Of a DNA stretch of 64,000 bases, positions 24,020-34,654 are shown in pieces. The DNA is from Desulforapulum autotrophicum HRM2 (GTDB taxonomy: Bacteria > Desulfobacterota > Desulfobacteria > Desulfobacterales > Desulfobacteraceae), in contig NC_012108.1 in the NCBI RefSeq assembly GCF_000020365.1, positions 5,358,001 to 5,422,000 of the forward strand, written 5' to 3'. The notes below the pieces were generated by a model. That model saw nothing but the letters and a program-made list of their open reading frames with translations. It was not told where the DNA came from and searched no databases. Position numbers and translations under genes: made by a program. How positions within the stretch are numbered: position 1 is the stretch's first letter; the number at the start of each line of letters is the position of its first letter.

Positions 24020-24967
24020 TTATTGGTGCAGGTGGAGGAGCGGCCTGTTTTCCGCCAGCCTGCGGATGTTTTCTGCCACACCATCGGCCGTTCGTTCCAT
24101 GGAGATGTCGGTGGCCCCTGCGATATGGGGGGTGGCCATTACATTGTAGTTAAAAATCGGATCACTGGGGTCTGGGGGTTCCTGCCAGAACACATCCAGG
24201 CCCACCCCTGCAATGGCACCCGATTCAAGGGCATGTTCCAGGGCATCCCGGTTCACGAGGGCCCCCCGGGAGAGGTTGATCAGAAAAGCGGTTTTCTTCA
24301 TCCGGGCAAATGCACGGCCATCAATCATATTGCTGCTCTCCGGGGTGGCCGGAACACAGACCAGCACATAATCGCAATTTTCCAGCAAAAAGGGCAGATC
24401 TGCCGGGGTACCGGCCCAGTCAAGGCCCAGTGTGTCCTTTGCCTGCTGGGGATTGGTGCGCTTGATGCCCATGAGCTTGACGCCAAAGGGTTTCAACCTT
24501 TGTACAAGGGCCTGGCCAATGCCGCCAAGCCCGATGATGCCCACGGTCTTGCCGGGAAGTGCCATTCCCAGAGGCTCTCCCATTTTTTTGTTCCTGAGGC
24601 TCTGGGCCATGCCCTGGATGTTCCTGGACAGACCGATCATCATGTAGATGCCAAGCTCTGCAACAGAGTCGGCATTTCCAGACGTACCGGCAGGCACATT
24701 GGCCACCGACACACCTTGATCCGTGGCAGCCTTGATGTCCACGCCTTCAAGGCCTGACCCGCATTGCTGGATGAGCCGCAGCCTGTCCCCTGTTTCCATC
24801 ATTTCCCGGGTGATCCAGGTCATGGCAGGGATGAGCACGTCCACACCTTTTAACGAGTCGATGTGGAAACTGCCCGCGGCCCTGAAATGGTGACCAGGAA
24901 GTTTGGAACGGATTCTCTCGAGAAATCCACCCCATGCATTTTCTGACGCAGCAAAAAGAATGTTCAT
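24020..24967 (-). CDS. D-2-hydroxyacid dehydrogenase family protein
   Basis: 315 residues. The Rossmann motif GLGGIGQALVQRLKPFG lies in the middle. The catalytic set follows: Arg in INLSRGALVNRDAL, an acidic residue in GVGLDVFWQEPP and His in ATPHIAGATDISMER. It reduces a 2-oxo acid or oxidises a D-2-hydroxy acid with NAD(P)H; the substrate is unknown (phosphoglycerate and glycerate types share these motifs, but the C-terminal ACT domain of SerA is absent). Its start overlaps the preceding Cys-rich gene by four bases (ATGA), so translation is coupled. Confidence 0.9.
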   Translation of the reverse strand: MNILFAASENAWGGFLERIRSKLPGHHFRAAGSFHIDSLKGVDVLIPAMTWITREMMETGDRLRLIQQCGSGLEGVDIKAATDQGVSVANVPAGTSGNADSVAELGIYMMIGLSRNIQGMAQSLRNKKMGEPLGMALPGKTVGIIGLGGIGQALVQRLKPFGVKLMGIKRTNPQQAKDTLGLDWAGTPADLPFLLENCDYVLVCVPATPESSNMIDGRAFARMKKTAFLINLSRGALVNRDALEHALESGAIAGVGLDVFWQEPPDPSDPIFNYNVMATPHIAGATDISMERTADGVAENIRRLAENRPLLHLHQ

Positions 24968-25485
24968 GGCATCTCCAAAATTGTATTACAAATAAATTCA
25001 GATTCCATATCCTGGCGCAACACCTTGATTGCCAGGATGGAGTCATTGAAAAACGCCTGTGTTCCAGGATCTCGTTTGCGAAGAACCCCCATTTGCGGCG
25101 GACACATATACCTTGTGCACGCCCAGGGCCGGACAATCCTGGAAAGGGTGCAGCCCTTAGGACCCAGGAATCGGCAGATGTCCTGGCGGTTGTGGCGCAG
25201 CTGATCTTGGGGTATTGGCTGATGGGTCAGGTGGAGAAACAGCAGATCGGAAAAATCAAAATAGACCTTGGCCACCAGACAGCAGGGGTCCGGGCAGAAC
25301 GGACAGGTGACAAGACAGAGTTCCTCAACAAGGGGAAAGATCGCCCCAAGCCGGGTTGCAAGCTTTTGGGCAAGGGACCTTGCTTTTTTAAGATCCCTCC
25401 CGTGGAGGCGGATCAGATAATCCAGACTCTGGTTGGCTTCAAGCCATTCAGCCGGTGAGGACCATGGCGTTTGGGGTATACCCAT
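24964..25485 (-). CDS. cysteine-rich protein, YkgJ-like metal-binding pattern
   Basis: 173 residues with nine or more cysteines, in clusters CPFCPDPCC (about residues 61-69), CRFLGPKGCTLS (about 104-115) and WACTRYMC (about 120-128). The series CxxC..CC…C…C is reminiscent of the YkgJ/UPF0153 zinc- or iron-binding family. No signal peptide. It lies two bases after the radical SAM gene and overlaps the dehydrogenase gene, so the three appear to be a unit. Cysteine spacing would suit a Zn site or an Fe-S cluster. Biological role unknown. Confidence 0.7.
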   Translation of the reverse strand: MGIPQTPWSSPAEWLEANQSLDYLIRLHGRDLKKARSLAQKLATRLGAIFPLVEELCLVTCPFCPDPCCLVAKVYFDFSDLLFLHLTHQPIPQDQLRHNRQDICRFLGPKGCTLSRIVRPWACTRYMCPPQMGVLRKRDPGTQAFFNDSILAIKVLRQDMESEFICNTILEMP

Positions 25486-25487
25486 GG

Positions 25488-26489
25488 CTAATCCGGAACA
25501 ATCTCCTGTTTGAGCATGCAGCAGGCAATTTTCTGTTCAGGCCTGCCATCCGGTCCATAGGTGATGTTGCCGGGCTGTACCAGCTTGTTCATGACGCAGC
25601 CTTCGGGAATGGTGAGTTTAAAAAAGGCGGTCTCGTTCAGGGTGGTGGTGGGGATGAGCTGGTTGTCCCTGATTTCAAGGCCGTGGACGGGATAGTCTTC
25701 GCACAACGGACAGCGGTAGACCCTGCCGTTGGGAAAGACAAAATAGTTGTCCGCCACAATGCCTGCGCACTCAAACACCTCACCCGGATTGAGGAACACT
25801 TTGGGCCAGGTGACCGTGATGCCGGTCTCTGCAATTTGTTCGGCTACCAAAGGAACAGTTTCAAGCCAGCGTTCCCGGGTGACCTGGAGATCGTTGTTCG
25901 CCCCTGCAGATTCTCCCCTGATACCCACCACCTGGATAAAGAATCGATCAATGCCCAGGTCTTTTACCATGGCAGGCATCAGATGGAGTTCATGGATATT
26001 GGCACCACTCACCGTGTAGATCATGGAAGTAGAAAAACCCTTGGCAACGGCCCGTTTAACGCCTGCGATACAGGCGTCATAGCACCCCTTGCCCCGGATG
26101 GCGTCATTGGTGGCAGGGGTTGCCCCGTCCAGGGAAAAACTGATGAAATCCACATCCTCAGGGGTGATCTTTTCCAGGATATCATGGAAAAGATATCCGT
26201 TGGTATCAATGGTGATGGATGAAAATCCCATCTGCCTTGCCGCTCGAACGGCAGGGGCAAGGTCGGGGTGAAGGGTGGGCTCACCCCCGAGAAAAATGAG
26301 GTTGGTGTCTGGGGCTCGATCCAGAAACAGGGCCAGCCAGGCTTTGATGGTGCCAATGTCCAGGGTTTCTCTGCCGTGCTCGTCCCGGTTGATGTAGCAG
26401 TGCTTGCACCGGAGATTACATTTGGTGAGAATGTGAAAAAAAAGATTAGACGAATCCTTTGAAAAGGCCACTGTTCTTCGCTGCATCAT
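25488..26489 (-). CDS. radical SAM protein with a C-terminal Cys-rich (SPASM-like) region
   Basis: About 333 residues from the ATG at 26489 (or the next ATG at 26486); both follow AGGAGG, and this start lies just after the purF stop. The radical SAM motif CNLRCKHCYI lies near residue 27. FLGGEPTLHPDL and SFSLDGATPATNDAIRG are the next two SAM-fold motifs. A C-terminal region with Cys in FECAGIVADN, CPLCEDYP, CVMN and CCML suggests auxiliary Fe-S clusters, as in peptide-modifying or sulfatase-maturing enzymes. The substrate is not evident. It is embedded in a nucleotide/nitrogen operon, so it may be a housekeeping modification enzyme. Confidence 0.86.
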   Translation of the reverse strand: MMQRRTVAFSKDSSNLFFHILTKCNLRCKHCYINRDEHGRETLDIGTIKAWLALFLDRAPDTNLIFLGGEPTLHPDLAPAVRAARQMGFSSITIDTNGYLFHDILEKITPEDVDFISFSLDGATPATNDAIRGKGCYDACIAGVKRAVAKGFSTSMIYTVSGANIHELHLMPAMVKDLGIDRFFIQVVGIRGESAGANNDLQVTRERWLETVPLVAEQIAETGITVTWPKVFLNPGEVFECAGIVADNYFVFPNGRVYRCPLCEDYPVHGLEIRDNQLIPTTTLNETAFFKLTIPEGCVMNKLVQPGNITYGPDGRPEQKIACCMLKQEIVPD

Positions 26490-26497
26490 CCCTCCTC

Positions 26498-27910
26498 CTA
26501 ACCCATGCAGCATTTGGTGACAGCAGGATCAAAGGCCACGGGATAGGATCCGTCAAAGCATGCCTTGCAAAAATGATCTTCTGGATTTTCCACCCCGCTT
26601 GCCTCGAGCATTCCCTCGATGGAGAGATAATGCAGGGTGTCAAGCCCAAGATACCGGGTCAGCTCTTCCTCGGTCTTGGAGGCTGCAATCAGCTCACCCT
26701 TGGAGGAAAAGTCAATACCGTAGTAGCAGGGGAAACGGTGGGGGGGACACGAGATGCGCATATGGACCTTTTTAGCCCCTAAATCCCTCAGGGCCTTGAC
26801 CCTGGTCATGGCCGTGGTTCCCCGGATGATGGAATCCTCAATGATGATGATCTCCTTGTTCCGGATCAGCTCCCTGACGGGGTTGAGCTTGACCCGCACG
26901 GCAAAATCCCGCATGCTCTGGGTGGGCTGGATAAAGCTTCGGCCCACATAGTGGTTGCGGATCATGCCCATCTCAAAGGGAATGCCCGACTCCTCGGCAT
27001 AGCCGATGGCCGCGTAGTTGCCCGAATCCGGAAAGGGCATGACAAAGTCAGCATCCACAGGGGCTTCCTGGGCAAGGCGCTTTCCATGGGCCTTTCGCAT
27101 CTGGTAGACGTTCTTGCCGAAAATGGTGGAATCAGGCCTTGCAAAATAGATGTACTCAAAAATACACAGGGAAGCGGTTTTCGGCTCCGGATCAGCCTTG
27201 ATACTCGTAACACCGTCCTCATTGATGATGACGATCTCGCCGGGATCAAGCTCCCTTACAAACTCGGCCTGGACCAGGTCAAAGGCACAGGTCTCCGAGG
27301 AGAGCACATAGCTGCCATTGATTTTACCAAGGGCCAAGGGCCTGAAACTATTGGGATCTTTTACACCGATAACCTCACCTTTACAGGTCAGAATCACAAA
27401 CGAATAGGCCCCCTCAATCTTTGCAACTGAGCGCTGGATCGCCCTTACCACATTCCCATCCTTGAGGTTCTTAACAAAAAGATGAAGAAAGACTTCCGAG
27501 TCCATGGTGGTCTGGAAAATCGACCCACTCTCCTCAAGCTCCTGTTTTAGTTTATGGGCATTCACAAGGTTCCCATTGTGGGCCACTGCATAGGCACGGC
27601 CCTTGTGCTGGGCCACAAAGGGCTGGGCATTGGCTAGGACAGAATCTCCGGTGGTGGAATAGCGCACATGACCGATGGCGCTTCCTCCCTCAATACGCGC
27701 CAGGTCCTCCATTTTAAAGACATCGTGGACCAGCCCCATGCCCTTGTGGGAAACCATCTTATTGTTTTTCCTGGAGACACAGATGCCTGCACTTTCCTGA
27801 CCCCGGTGCTGCAGGGCGTAGAGTCCAAAATAGGTAAGCGTTGCCGCCTCAGAGTGTCGATAAAGGCCAAATACACCGCATTCATCCCTGGGTCTTTCAT
27901 TTTCAAACAT
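26498..27910 (-). CDS. purF: amidophosphoribosyltransferase
   Basis: 470 residues. A short propeptide precedes the N-terminal nucleophile Cys11 (DECGVFG), followed by the glutaminase motifs LQHRGQESAG and GHVRYSTTGDS. The phosphoribosyltransferase domain has DSIIRGTTAM as the PRPP loop. Cysteines near the C-terminus (PPHRFPCYYG, CKACFDGSYP) fit the Fe-S-containing Bacillus-type enzyme. It performs the first committed step of purine synthesis using glutamine amide nitrogen. One base separates it from carB, so purine and pyrimidine/arginine precursors are made from one transcript. Confidence 0.97.
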   Translation of the reverse strand: MFENERPRDECGVFGLYRHSEAATLTYFGLYALQHRGQESAGICVSRKNNKMVSHKGMGLVHDVFKMEDLARIEGGSAIGHVRYSTTGDSVLANAQPFVAQHKGRAYAVAHNGNLVNAHKLKQELEESGSIFQTTMDSEVFLHLFVKNLKDGNVVRAIQRSVAKIEGAYSFVILTCKGEVIGVKDPNSFRPLALGKINGSYVLSSETCAFDLVQAEFVRELDPGEIVIINEDGVTSIKADPEPKTASLCIFEYIYFARPDSTIFGKNVYQMRKAHGKRLAQEAPVDADFVMPFPDSGNYAAIGYAEESGIPFEMGMIRNHYVGRSFIQPTQSMRDFAVRVKLNPVRELIRNKEIIIIEDSIIRGTTAMTRVKALRDLGAKKVHMRISCPPHRFPCYYGIDFSSKGELIAASKTEEELTRYLGLDTLHYLSIEGMLEASGVENPEDHFCKACFDGSYPVAFDPAVTKCCMG

Positions 27911-27911
27911 C

Positions 27912-30900
27912 TTAATTCACCTTTTTGTGATATTCCTGGATCGCCTTAACCGTAAGGCTCTCTCTTTTAAGGGCCTGGATGGCCTTACAGATGGCACGTG
28001 TGCCGTCAGTTGTGGTTGCATAGGGAACCTTGTACCGAATGGCCGACCTGCGGATGGCATAGCCGTCGGCCTTGGTCTGACTGCTGGCCCCGGTGTTGAG
28101 AATAAGCTGAATCTCCTTGTTCTTGATGGCATCCACCACATTCGGCCGACCCGTGGAAACCTTTTCAATAACCTTAGCCGGGATGGAATTTTCACCGAGA
28201 AACATGGCCGTACCCCTTGTGGCAATAAGGGTAAAACCCATGTCGTAAAAATCCTTTGCAACGGACAGGGCCGCATTCTTATCGCTGTCCTGGACGCTGA
28301 TGAACACCGTACCCTGGGTGGGCAGGTTCTGACCCGCCCCCAGCTGGGCCTTTGCAACGGCGGCCCCAAGGTCCATGTCAATGCCCATGACCTCACCCGT
28401 GGACTTCATCTCAGGGCCGAGCACCGGGTCCACTTTGGAAAACCGGTCAAAGGGCATGACAGCCTCTTTTACCGAAAAATGGGCCGGAATCTTCTGCTCG
28501 GTCAGTCCAAGTTCGGCCAGGGTTTTTCCCAGCATCACCTTGGTGGCAAGCTTTGCCAGGGGAACGCCCGTGGCCTTGCTCACAAAGGGAATGGTCCGGG
28601 ACGCCCTGGGATTGACCTCAATCACGTAAACCTTGTCATCCATGATGCCAAACTGAATGTTCATCAGCCCTTTGACCTTGAGCTCCTTTGCCAGGGCCTT
28701 TGCCGCCTCGGTCATCTCGTCGATGTGGACCTTTGATATGGAGTAGGGAGGAAGCACACAGGCGGAATCACCCGAGTGGATACCAGCCTCTTCAATGTGC
28801 TCCATCATGCCACCGATCACCGTGTTCTCACCGTCGGAGATGGCGTCCACGTCAAGCTCAAACGCATCCTCGAGGAACTGATCAATGAGCACCGGATGAT
28901 CCGGGGAGGCGAGCACGGCAAGGTTGAAATACTCCTCAAGGGCTGAACGGTCATACACGATCTTCATGGCCCTGCCCCCGAGAACAAACGACGGCCGGAC
29001 CATCACGGGATAGCCGATCTTTTCAGCAACGGCATAGGCCTCCTCAATGTTCACGGCAATGCCATTGGCCGGCTGGGCAATGCCGAGCTTATCAAGCATC
29101 TCCTGGAACCGGTCCCTGTCCTCTGCCCGGTCAATGCTGTCCGGGCTGGTGCCGATGATGGGAACCCCTGCCCGTTCAAGGTCCATGGCAAGGTTCAGCG
29201 GGGTCTGGCCGCCGAACTGGACAATGACACCAAAGGGTTTTTCCTTTTCCACGATGTGGAGCACATCTTCCCGTGTCAACGGCTCAAAATAGAGCTTGTC
29301 CGAGGTGTCGTAGTCCGTACTCACGGTTTCGGGGTTGGAGTTGACCATGATGCTTTCAACCCCCTCTTCCCTGAGGGCAAACGATGCATGGACGCAGCAA
29401 TAGTCAAACTCGATGCCCTGGCCGATGCGGTTGGGTCCACCGCCAAGGATGATCACCTTTTTTCGATCCGAAACCCTTGCTTCACACTCCTCCTCGTAGG
29501 TGGAGTAGTAGTAGGGGGTGGCAGCCCTGAACTCGGCGGCACAGGTGTCCACAAGCTTATAAACGGGCACGATGCCAAGGCGTTTGCGCTGTCGTTCAAT
29601 CTTTTCTTCGCTGTTTCCTGTGAGATGGGCAAGCTGGCGATCGGAATAGCCCCACCGTTTGGCCTTTTTCAGCATCTCTTTGGGAAGTTCACGACCGGCA
29701 AGGGTGATTGTCTTGTCAAACTCCACCAGCTGCTTCATCTGAAAGAGGAACCAGGGATCAATGGAGGTGAGTGCGTTGATGGTCTCAATGTCCATGCCGT
29801 TTTCAAGGGCGTGCCTGATAAAGAAAATCCGCTGGGAGTTAGGGGTAGCAAGCTTGTACTCAAGCTCGGTGCGGGAAATCGATCCGGGGGCCGGATCCTT
29901 GCCGTCTGCCCCGAATCCGAACCGGCCGATCTCAAGGGATCGAAGCCCCTTTTGAAAGGCCTCCTTAAAGGTCCGGCCGATGCTCATGGTCTCGCCCACG
30001 CTCTTCATGGCCGTGGAAAGGATATCTTCGGTCTCGGGAAACTTCTCAAAGGTCCAGCGGGGAATTTTCACCACGCAGTAATCAATGGAGGGTTCAAAAC
30101 AGGCCAGGGTTTCGCCGGTGATGTCGTTGGTGATCTCATCCAGGGTGTATCCCACGGCAAGCTTTGCCGCAATTTTAGCAATGGGAAACCCTGTGGCCTT
30201 GGAGGCCAGGGCAGAACTTCTCGATACCCTGGGATTCATCTCCACGATGATCATCTCCCCGTTTTCAGGGTTGATGGCAAACTGGACATTGGAGCCACCC
30301 GTGTCAACGCCGATCTCCTGCATGATGGCGATGGAGGCGTCCCTCAAGACCTGGTACTCCTTGTCCGACAGGGTCTGGGCAGGGGCTACGGTCAGGCTGT
30401 CGCCCGTGTGAACCCCCATGGCGTCAATGTTCTCGATGGAACAGACGATCACCACGTTACCGGCATGGTCCCGCATCACCTCAAGCTCGTACTCTTTCCA
30501 GCCGAGAACCGACTCCTCAAGCATCACCTGGGTGATCATGCTTGCGTCAAGGCCGCTCTTGGCAAGGTCTGCAAGTTCCTCAGGGTTGTAGGCCACACCA
30601 CCCCCGGTGCCGCCCAGGGTGAAACTGGGTCGGACAATGATGGGAAAGCCTATCCTCGCAGAAATGGTCTCGACCTCGGCCATATTGTGGGCAAACCCGC
30701 TTTCTGGAATCCGCAGCCCGATTTTGTTCATGGCATCCCGGAACAGCTCCCGATCCTCAGCCTTATTGATGGCCTCAAGGGAAGCTCCGATCATCTCTAC
30801 ATTGTAACGCTCAAGCACCCCCATGTTGGCGGCTTCCACAGCCGTGTTAAGCCCGGTCTGACCGCCCAGGGTGGGCAGCAGGGCGTCGGGCCGCTCTTTT

Positions 30901-31136
30901 TCAATGATCTTGGCAAGGGTTTCCGGGGTGACCGGCTCAATATAGGTCCGATCGGCTGTTTCAGGATCGGTCATAATGGTGGCGGGATTGGAGTTGACCA
31001 GGATCACCTCATATCCTTCTTCCTTGAGGGCCTTGCACGCCTGGGTGCCTGAATAGTCAAACTCGCACCCCTGGCTGATGATGATGGGGCCGGCTCCGAT
31101 AATCAAAATCTTGTGTATGTCGGTTCGTTTTGGCAT
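27912..31136 (-). CDS. carB: carbamoyl-phosphate synthase large subunit
   Basis: 1074 residues, the full length of the family. Two homologous ATP-grasp halves are seen, each beginning with an ILGGGP/IIGAGP dinucleotide-like motif ([20 protein letters not shown], and [20 protein letters not shown]). The C-terminal methylglyoxal-synthase-like regulatory domain has [13 protein letters not shown]. It makes carbamoyl phosphate from ammonia (delivered by CarA), bicarbonate and two ATP, for pyrimidine and arginine synthesis. Its ATG overlaps the TAA of carA (TAATG). Confidence 0.98.
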   Translation of the reverse strand: MPKRTDIHKILIIGAGPIIISQGCEFDYSGTQACKALKEEGYEVILVNSNPATIMTDPETADRTYIEPVTPETLAKIIEKERPDALLPTLGGQTGLNTAVEAANMGVLERYNVEMIGASLEAINKAEDRELFRDAMNKIGLRIPESGFAHNMAEVETISARIGFPIIVRPSFTLGGTGGGVAYNPEELADLAKSGLDASMITQVMLEESVLGWKEYELEVMRDHAGNVVIVCSIENIDAMGVHTGDSLTVAPAQTLSDKEYQVLRDASIAIMQEIGVDTGGSNVQFAINPENGEMIIVEMNPRVSRSSALASKATGFPIAKIAAKLAVGYTLDEITNDITGETLACFEPSIDYCVVKIPRWTFEKFPETEDILSTAMKSVGETMSIGRTFKEAFQKGLRSLEIGRFGFGADGKDPAPGSISRTELEYKLATPNSQRIFFIRHALENGMDIETINALTSIDPWFLFQMKQLVEFDKTITLAGRELPKEMLKKAKRWGYSDRQLAHLTGNSEEKIERQRKRLGIVPVYKLVDTCAAEFRAATPYYYSTYEEECEARVSDRKKVIILGGGPNRIGQGIEFDYCCVHASFALREEGVESIMVNSNPETVSTDYDTSDKLYFEPLTREDVLHIVEKEKPFGVIVQFGGQTPLNLAMDLERAGVPIIGTSPDSIDRAEDRDRFQEMLDKLGIAQPANGIAVNIEEAYAVAEKIGYPVMVRPSFVLGGRAMKIVYDRSALEEYFNLAVLASPDHPVLIDQFLEDAFELDVDAISDGENTVIGGMMEHIEEAGIHSGDSACVLPPYSISKVHIDEMTEAAKALAKELKVKGLMNIQFGIMDDKVYVIEVNPRASRTIPFVSKATGVPLAKLATKVMLGKTLAELGLTEQKIPAHFSVKEAVMPFDRFSKVDPVLGPEMKSTGEVMGIDMDLGAAVAKAQLGAGQNLPTQGTVFISVQDSDKNAALSVAKDFYDMGFTLIATRGTAMFLGENSIPAKVIEKVSTGRPNVVDAIKNKEIQLILNTGASSQTKADGYAIRRSAIRYKVPYATTTDGTRAICKAIQALKRESLTVKAIQEYHKKVN

Positions 31137-32275
31137 TATGCTCTTTTGTCCATCATTGATGCAAACTGGTTAAAAAGATAGGCTGCGTCATGGGGGCCGG
31201 GGGAAGCTTCAGGGTGGTACTGAACGGCAAATGCCTTGAGTGATTCATTCTTGATTCCCTCAAGGGAACGCTCGTTGAGGTTGATATGGGTCATGATACC
31301 CTCCTTCTCCCCGAGGGTCGTTAGATCAACTGCAAACCCGTGGTTCTGGGCTGTGATCTCCACCCGGTTGGTGGCAAAATTTTTCACAGGCTGGTTTCCA
31401 CCCCTGTGGCCGAACTTGATCTTGTGGGTTCTGGCTCCCATGGCAAGCCCCATGAGCTGCATGCCCAGACAGATACCGAACATGGGTTTAAATCCCAGAA
31501 GCGCCCGGATGGTCTCAACGGCATAGGTCACCGGCTCTGGATCCCCGGGACCGTTGGAGAGAAAGATACCATCGGGCTCAAGGGCTTTAACATCGGCCGG
31601 GTCAGTTGTGGCAGGCATCACCAGCACCTCACATCCCACAGCCTCAAGGCAGCGGATGATGTTGTACTTGATGCCGAAATCAAGGGCAACCACCCGTTTT
31701 TTATCCGGGCCATTGCGCCAGATCGAGGCATCAAGCAGGGCGTTCTTGGCAACATGGACGGGCCTGTTGTCCCGCCAGAAATAGGGAAACCGGGTCGTCA
31801 CCTTCTGCACAAGATCGCATCCCATCATGGGGGGAACGCCCTTTGCCCTTGCGACCAGGCTTGCCGGATCAAGGTCACTGGTGGAGATGACCGCTCCCAT
31901 GGCACCCTTGTTTCGGATATGGCGGGTCAGGGCCCGGGTATCAAGATCCTCAATACCCAGAACCCCCTCTTTTTTGAGAAAATCGGCCAGGGTTCCGGTG
32001 GACCGCCAGTTGCTGGGAAAATCCACATATTCCCGTACAATGAGTGCGCCTGCCTGAATTTTTTCCGACTCCATATCCTCGGGGCAGACCCCGTAGTTTC
32101 CGATCATGGGATAGGTCATGGTGACCATCTGCCCGAAATACGAAGGATCGGTCAAGATTTCCTGGTATCCGGTCATGCTGGTGTTAAAAACCACCTCGCC
32201 CGACGCTTCCCCCGGACCGGTAAAGCTGCGGCAGGGGAATGTCCTGCCGTCCTCAAGTGCCAGTAATGCTTTCAT
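31136..32275 (-). CDS. carA: carbamoyl-phosphate synthase small subunit
   Basis: 379 residues. An N-terminal CarA-specific domain ([19 protein letters not shown]) is followed by a class I glutamine amidotransferase domain with the nucleophile Cys in [16 protein letters not shown] and the His/Glu pair in [10 protein letters not shown]. It supplies ammonia from glutamine to CarB. The ribosome site is weak (GAAAAGAGA). Regulation is not visible; the gene follows the glutamate synthase block by 32 bases. Confidence 0.98.
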   Translation of the reverse strand: MKALLALEDGRTFPCRSFTGPGEASGEVVFNTSMTGYQEILTDPSYFGQMVTMTYPMIGNYGVCPEDMESEKIQAGALIVREYVDFPSNWRSTGTLADFLKKEGVLGIEDLDTRALTRHIRNKGAMGAVISTSDLDPASLVARAKGVPPMMGCDLVQKVTTRFPYFWRDNRPVHVAKNALLDASIWRNGPDKKRVVALDFGIKYNIIRCLEAVGCEVLVMPATTDPADVKALEPDGIFLSNGPGDPEPVTYAVETIRALLGFKPMFGICLGMQLMGLAMGARTHKIKFGHRGGNQPVKNFATNRVEITAQNHGFAVDLTTLGEKEGIMTHINLNERSLEGIKNESLKAFAVQYHPEASPGPHDAAYLFNQFASMMDKRA

Positions 32276-32307
32276 AGTTTTCTCTTTTCCGCCTAGGTTT
32301 TAAAAAT

Positions 32308-34641
32308 TTACAGGGGCACATTGGGAACAAGGGCCCAGATGCCACAGGGACAGGCCCCGGCACAAAACCCGCAGCCGATGCATAGTTCCGGATCAGCCCT
32401 GTACTCATAACCGTCCGGAACGAGTTCAACCCGGCTGATGGCCCCTTCAGGGCACACGGTTTCACAGATGTGGCAGTCCCTGCACCGCCCGCAGGAAGCA
32501 CACTCCCCGCCGCACATGTCCAGGCTGTCATAACTTTTGATTGACGGGTCAAAATACTCAAGGGAAATCCTTGACTTGTCAATGGGCAGCCGGGTGTCGG
32601 CCATTTCAGGCTCTCGACCCGCAATCACGGCATCAATGGCGTCTGCGGCCCTTTTCCCGGCACCAATGGCGTCGGTGATAAGTCCCGGGGCAACCGTGTC
32701 TCCAATGGCAAAAATGCGCTTGTTCGACGTTCGGTTAAACCCGTCCACTACAATGAAACCGTTTCTTGTGGCAACCTCCTGACCCAGAAAATCGACCTCA
32801 GGCACGTCTCCAATGGAAACCACCACGGTGTCAGCCTCAATGAGCTCTCCGCTGTTGAGCACAACCCCCTGGTCCGTTATCTCATGGGTAAAGCAGGGCC
32901 AGGCAAATGTGGCACCGCAGGCTTCAGCATCCTCCCGTTCTTTTCCAAAGGCCGCAGGCTTCTGCACGTCAATCATGGAGATGGTTTCCGCACCAAGTCG
33001 ACTGGCTTCAGTGGCAACATCACATCCCACGTTACCCGCCCCGATAATGACCACCCGTCGGCCGCAGACAGCACCCTCCTGTTTAGCCGCAGCCAGGAAT
33101 TCGTTGGCAGAAACGGCCCGTTCAATGCCGGGAACGGGCAGCATCCTCGGCTTTTTGGCACCGGTTGCCACCACGGTAAAGTCAAACTCCCGGGTGATGC
33201 GCTTGAACTCCTGGGCCGTGATATCCTGGTTAAGCCGGATATCGGGAACCATCTTCCGGACCCGGTCAAGCTCGGTTTCAAGGGTCTCCCTGGCGATCCT
33301 TGACTCGGGGATCAGTGCGGAAATCTTACCGCCGATCTTATCCGATGCATCAAAGATGACCGCCTCATGGCCCTTAAGGGCCAGGTTCCACGCCGTTGAT
33401 ATGCCACCGGGGCCAGCCCCCATCACGGCAACCCGTTTACCGCTGGCAGGTTTGCGTTCGGGAAGTTCCGTTTCCAGTCCGGCCCTGCCAAGAAGCCGAA
33501 CATTCACCGGAGTCATATACTGGGTATTTTTTGTGCACGAGGCCATGCAGGGACTGGGGCAGAGACTGCCGCACACGGTTGCCGGGAACGGGGTATACTT
33601 GAGTCCCAGTTCCAGGGCTTCGTCCACAAGGCCATTCCGGATCAAATGCCAGCGTTCCTGGACGGGAATCCCCGTGGGGCAGGCCGTCTGACAGGGGGCC
33701 TTGTATTTTTGATTTTCCCACACAGGCACGTACCGCCTCAGCTCTCCCCGGGTGACCAGGGGAATGGCACCGGGTTCTATCTCCTGGAGATCACCGATGA
33801 GACCGCCCCGTCCAAGTTCCCGGTTCCACACATCCTGGCGAAAGGCTGACATGCCTAACCGGCTGCTCTTTGACATCTTTTCCCGGGGGGTCTTTGCCCG
33901 GAGAAGCTGCCACTCAGACCGTTTGGACAGGGTATCAAACAACTCCATCTGGCCGATCCTTGAAAGGAAGGTCTCCATATTGGTCAACAGCCAGGCCCAT
34001 TCTTCGTCTTCAATGGGAGCGACCACGGCATCTGCCCGGGAGTAGCCATTGGCATCACCCCTGAAAAAAGCCTTGCCGCCCACCATGCCCACAAAGGGTC
34101 GGTAGCCCAGAATGTTATCAGGATTCTGGGCCTTATAGCCGCAGATCACGGCAATTCCACCGGCCATGAATTCGCCGAAATAATCCCCGGCAGACCCGAG
34201 AATCCACATTTCCGGCGGATCAAACCGTGGGTTCTGCTTGGTCATGGTCATACCCCGGGCACCGATGTTACCACCAATGTAGACCTTACCCTGGGCCGCT
34301 GCATTCATGGCGCCGTTGGAGGCGTTGCCGTGGACCGTGATTTCAGCCCCGGCATTGAGCCATCCAATATCATCCGATGCCGGCCCCATAATCTCGATCT
34401 GGGTATTCGGGCATCCCAGGGAACCTGTCCGCTGGCCGGAGTGACCCATGACTCTTATTTTAACCGGCTCATCGTCCGCCTTCCAGAGACGGCCGCCTAT
34501 GCCGTGCTGGCCAAATGCATCGACCTCAATGTACCGGTGCCCGTTCTTGACCTCCCTTTGAATCACCTCTTCAAGTATTCTGGAGGAGAGGCGCTCGCCT
34601 TCTTTTTTACCTGCAATTTTGTAGTACTCTGTTTCCTTCAT
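32308..34641 (-). CDS. glutamate synthase GXGXG domain fused to GltD-like NAD(P)H/FAD oxidoreductase and ferredoxin
   Basis: 777 residues, three parts. Residues about 1-245 form the GXGXG beta-helix domain of glutamate synthase (repeated G-x-G patterns such as GQRTGSLGCPNTQIEIMGPA). Residues about 310-690 are the GltD-type module: Cys-rich N-terminal Fe-S region (CQTACPTGIPVQERW, CGSLCPSPCMASC), FAD motif VAVMGAGPGGIS and NAD(P)H motif VVIIGAGNVG. The C-terminal about 60 residues hold two ferredoxin-type clusters. It feeds electrons to the FMN subunit encoded just upstream. The fusion of the alpha C-terminal domain to the small subunit differs from the classical GltB/GltD split. Confidence 0.9.
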   Translation of the reverse strand: MKETEYYKIAGKKEGERLSSRILEEVIQREVKNGHRYIEVDAFGQHGIGGRLWKADDEPVKIRVMGHSGQRTGSLGCPNTQIEIMGPASDDIGWLNAGAEITVHGNASNGAMNAAAQGKVYIGGNIGARGMTMTKQNPRFDPPEMWILGSAGDYFGEFMAGGIAVICGYKAQNPDNILGYRPFVGMVGGKAFFRGDANGYSRADAVVAPIEDEEWAWLLTNMETFLSRIGQMELFDTLSKRSEWQLLRAKTPREKMSKSSRLGMSAFRQDVWNRELGRGGLIGDLQEIEPGAIPLVTRGELRRYVPVWENQKYKAPCQTACPTGIPVQERWHLIRNGLVDEALELGLKYTPFPATVCGSLCPSPCMASCTKNTQYMTPVNVRLLGRAGLETELPERKPASGKRVAVMGAGPGGISTAWNLALKGHEAVIFDASDKIGGKISALIPESRIARETLETELDRVRKMVPDIRLNQDITAQEFKRITREFDFTVVATGAKKPRMLPVPGIERAVSANEFLAAAKQEGAVCGRRVVIIGAGNVGCDVATEASRLGAETISMIDVQKPAAFGKEREDAEACGATFAWPCFTHEITDQGVVLNSGELIEADTVVVSIGDVPEVDFLGQEVATRNGFIVVDGFNRTSNKRIFAIGDTVAPGLITDAIGAGKRAADAIDAVIAGREPEMADTRLPIDKSRISLEYFDPSIKSYDSLDMCGGECASCGRCRDCHICETVCPEGAISRVELVPDGYEYRADPELCIGCGFCAGACPCGIWALVPNVPL

Positions 34642-34654
34642 CTCACCTCGTCTC

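Noticed and set aside
29256-31052. A 598-codon open frame on the plus strand opposite carB
   Set aside because: It mirrors the well-conserved carB on the other strand and has low-complexity Gly/His/Leu composition typical of antisense frames in GC-rich codon use.
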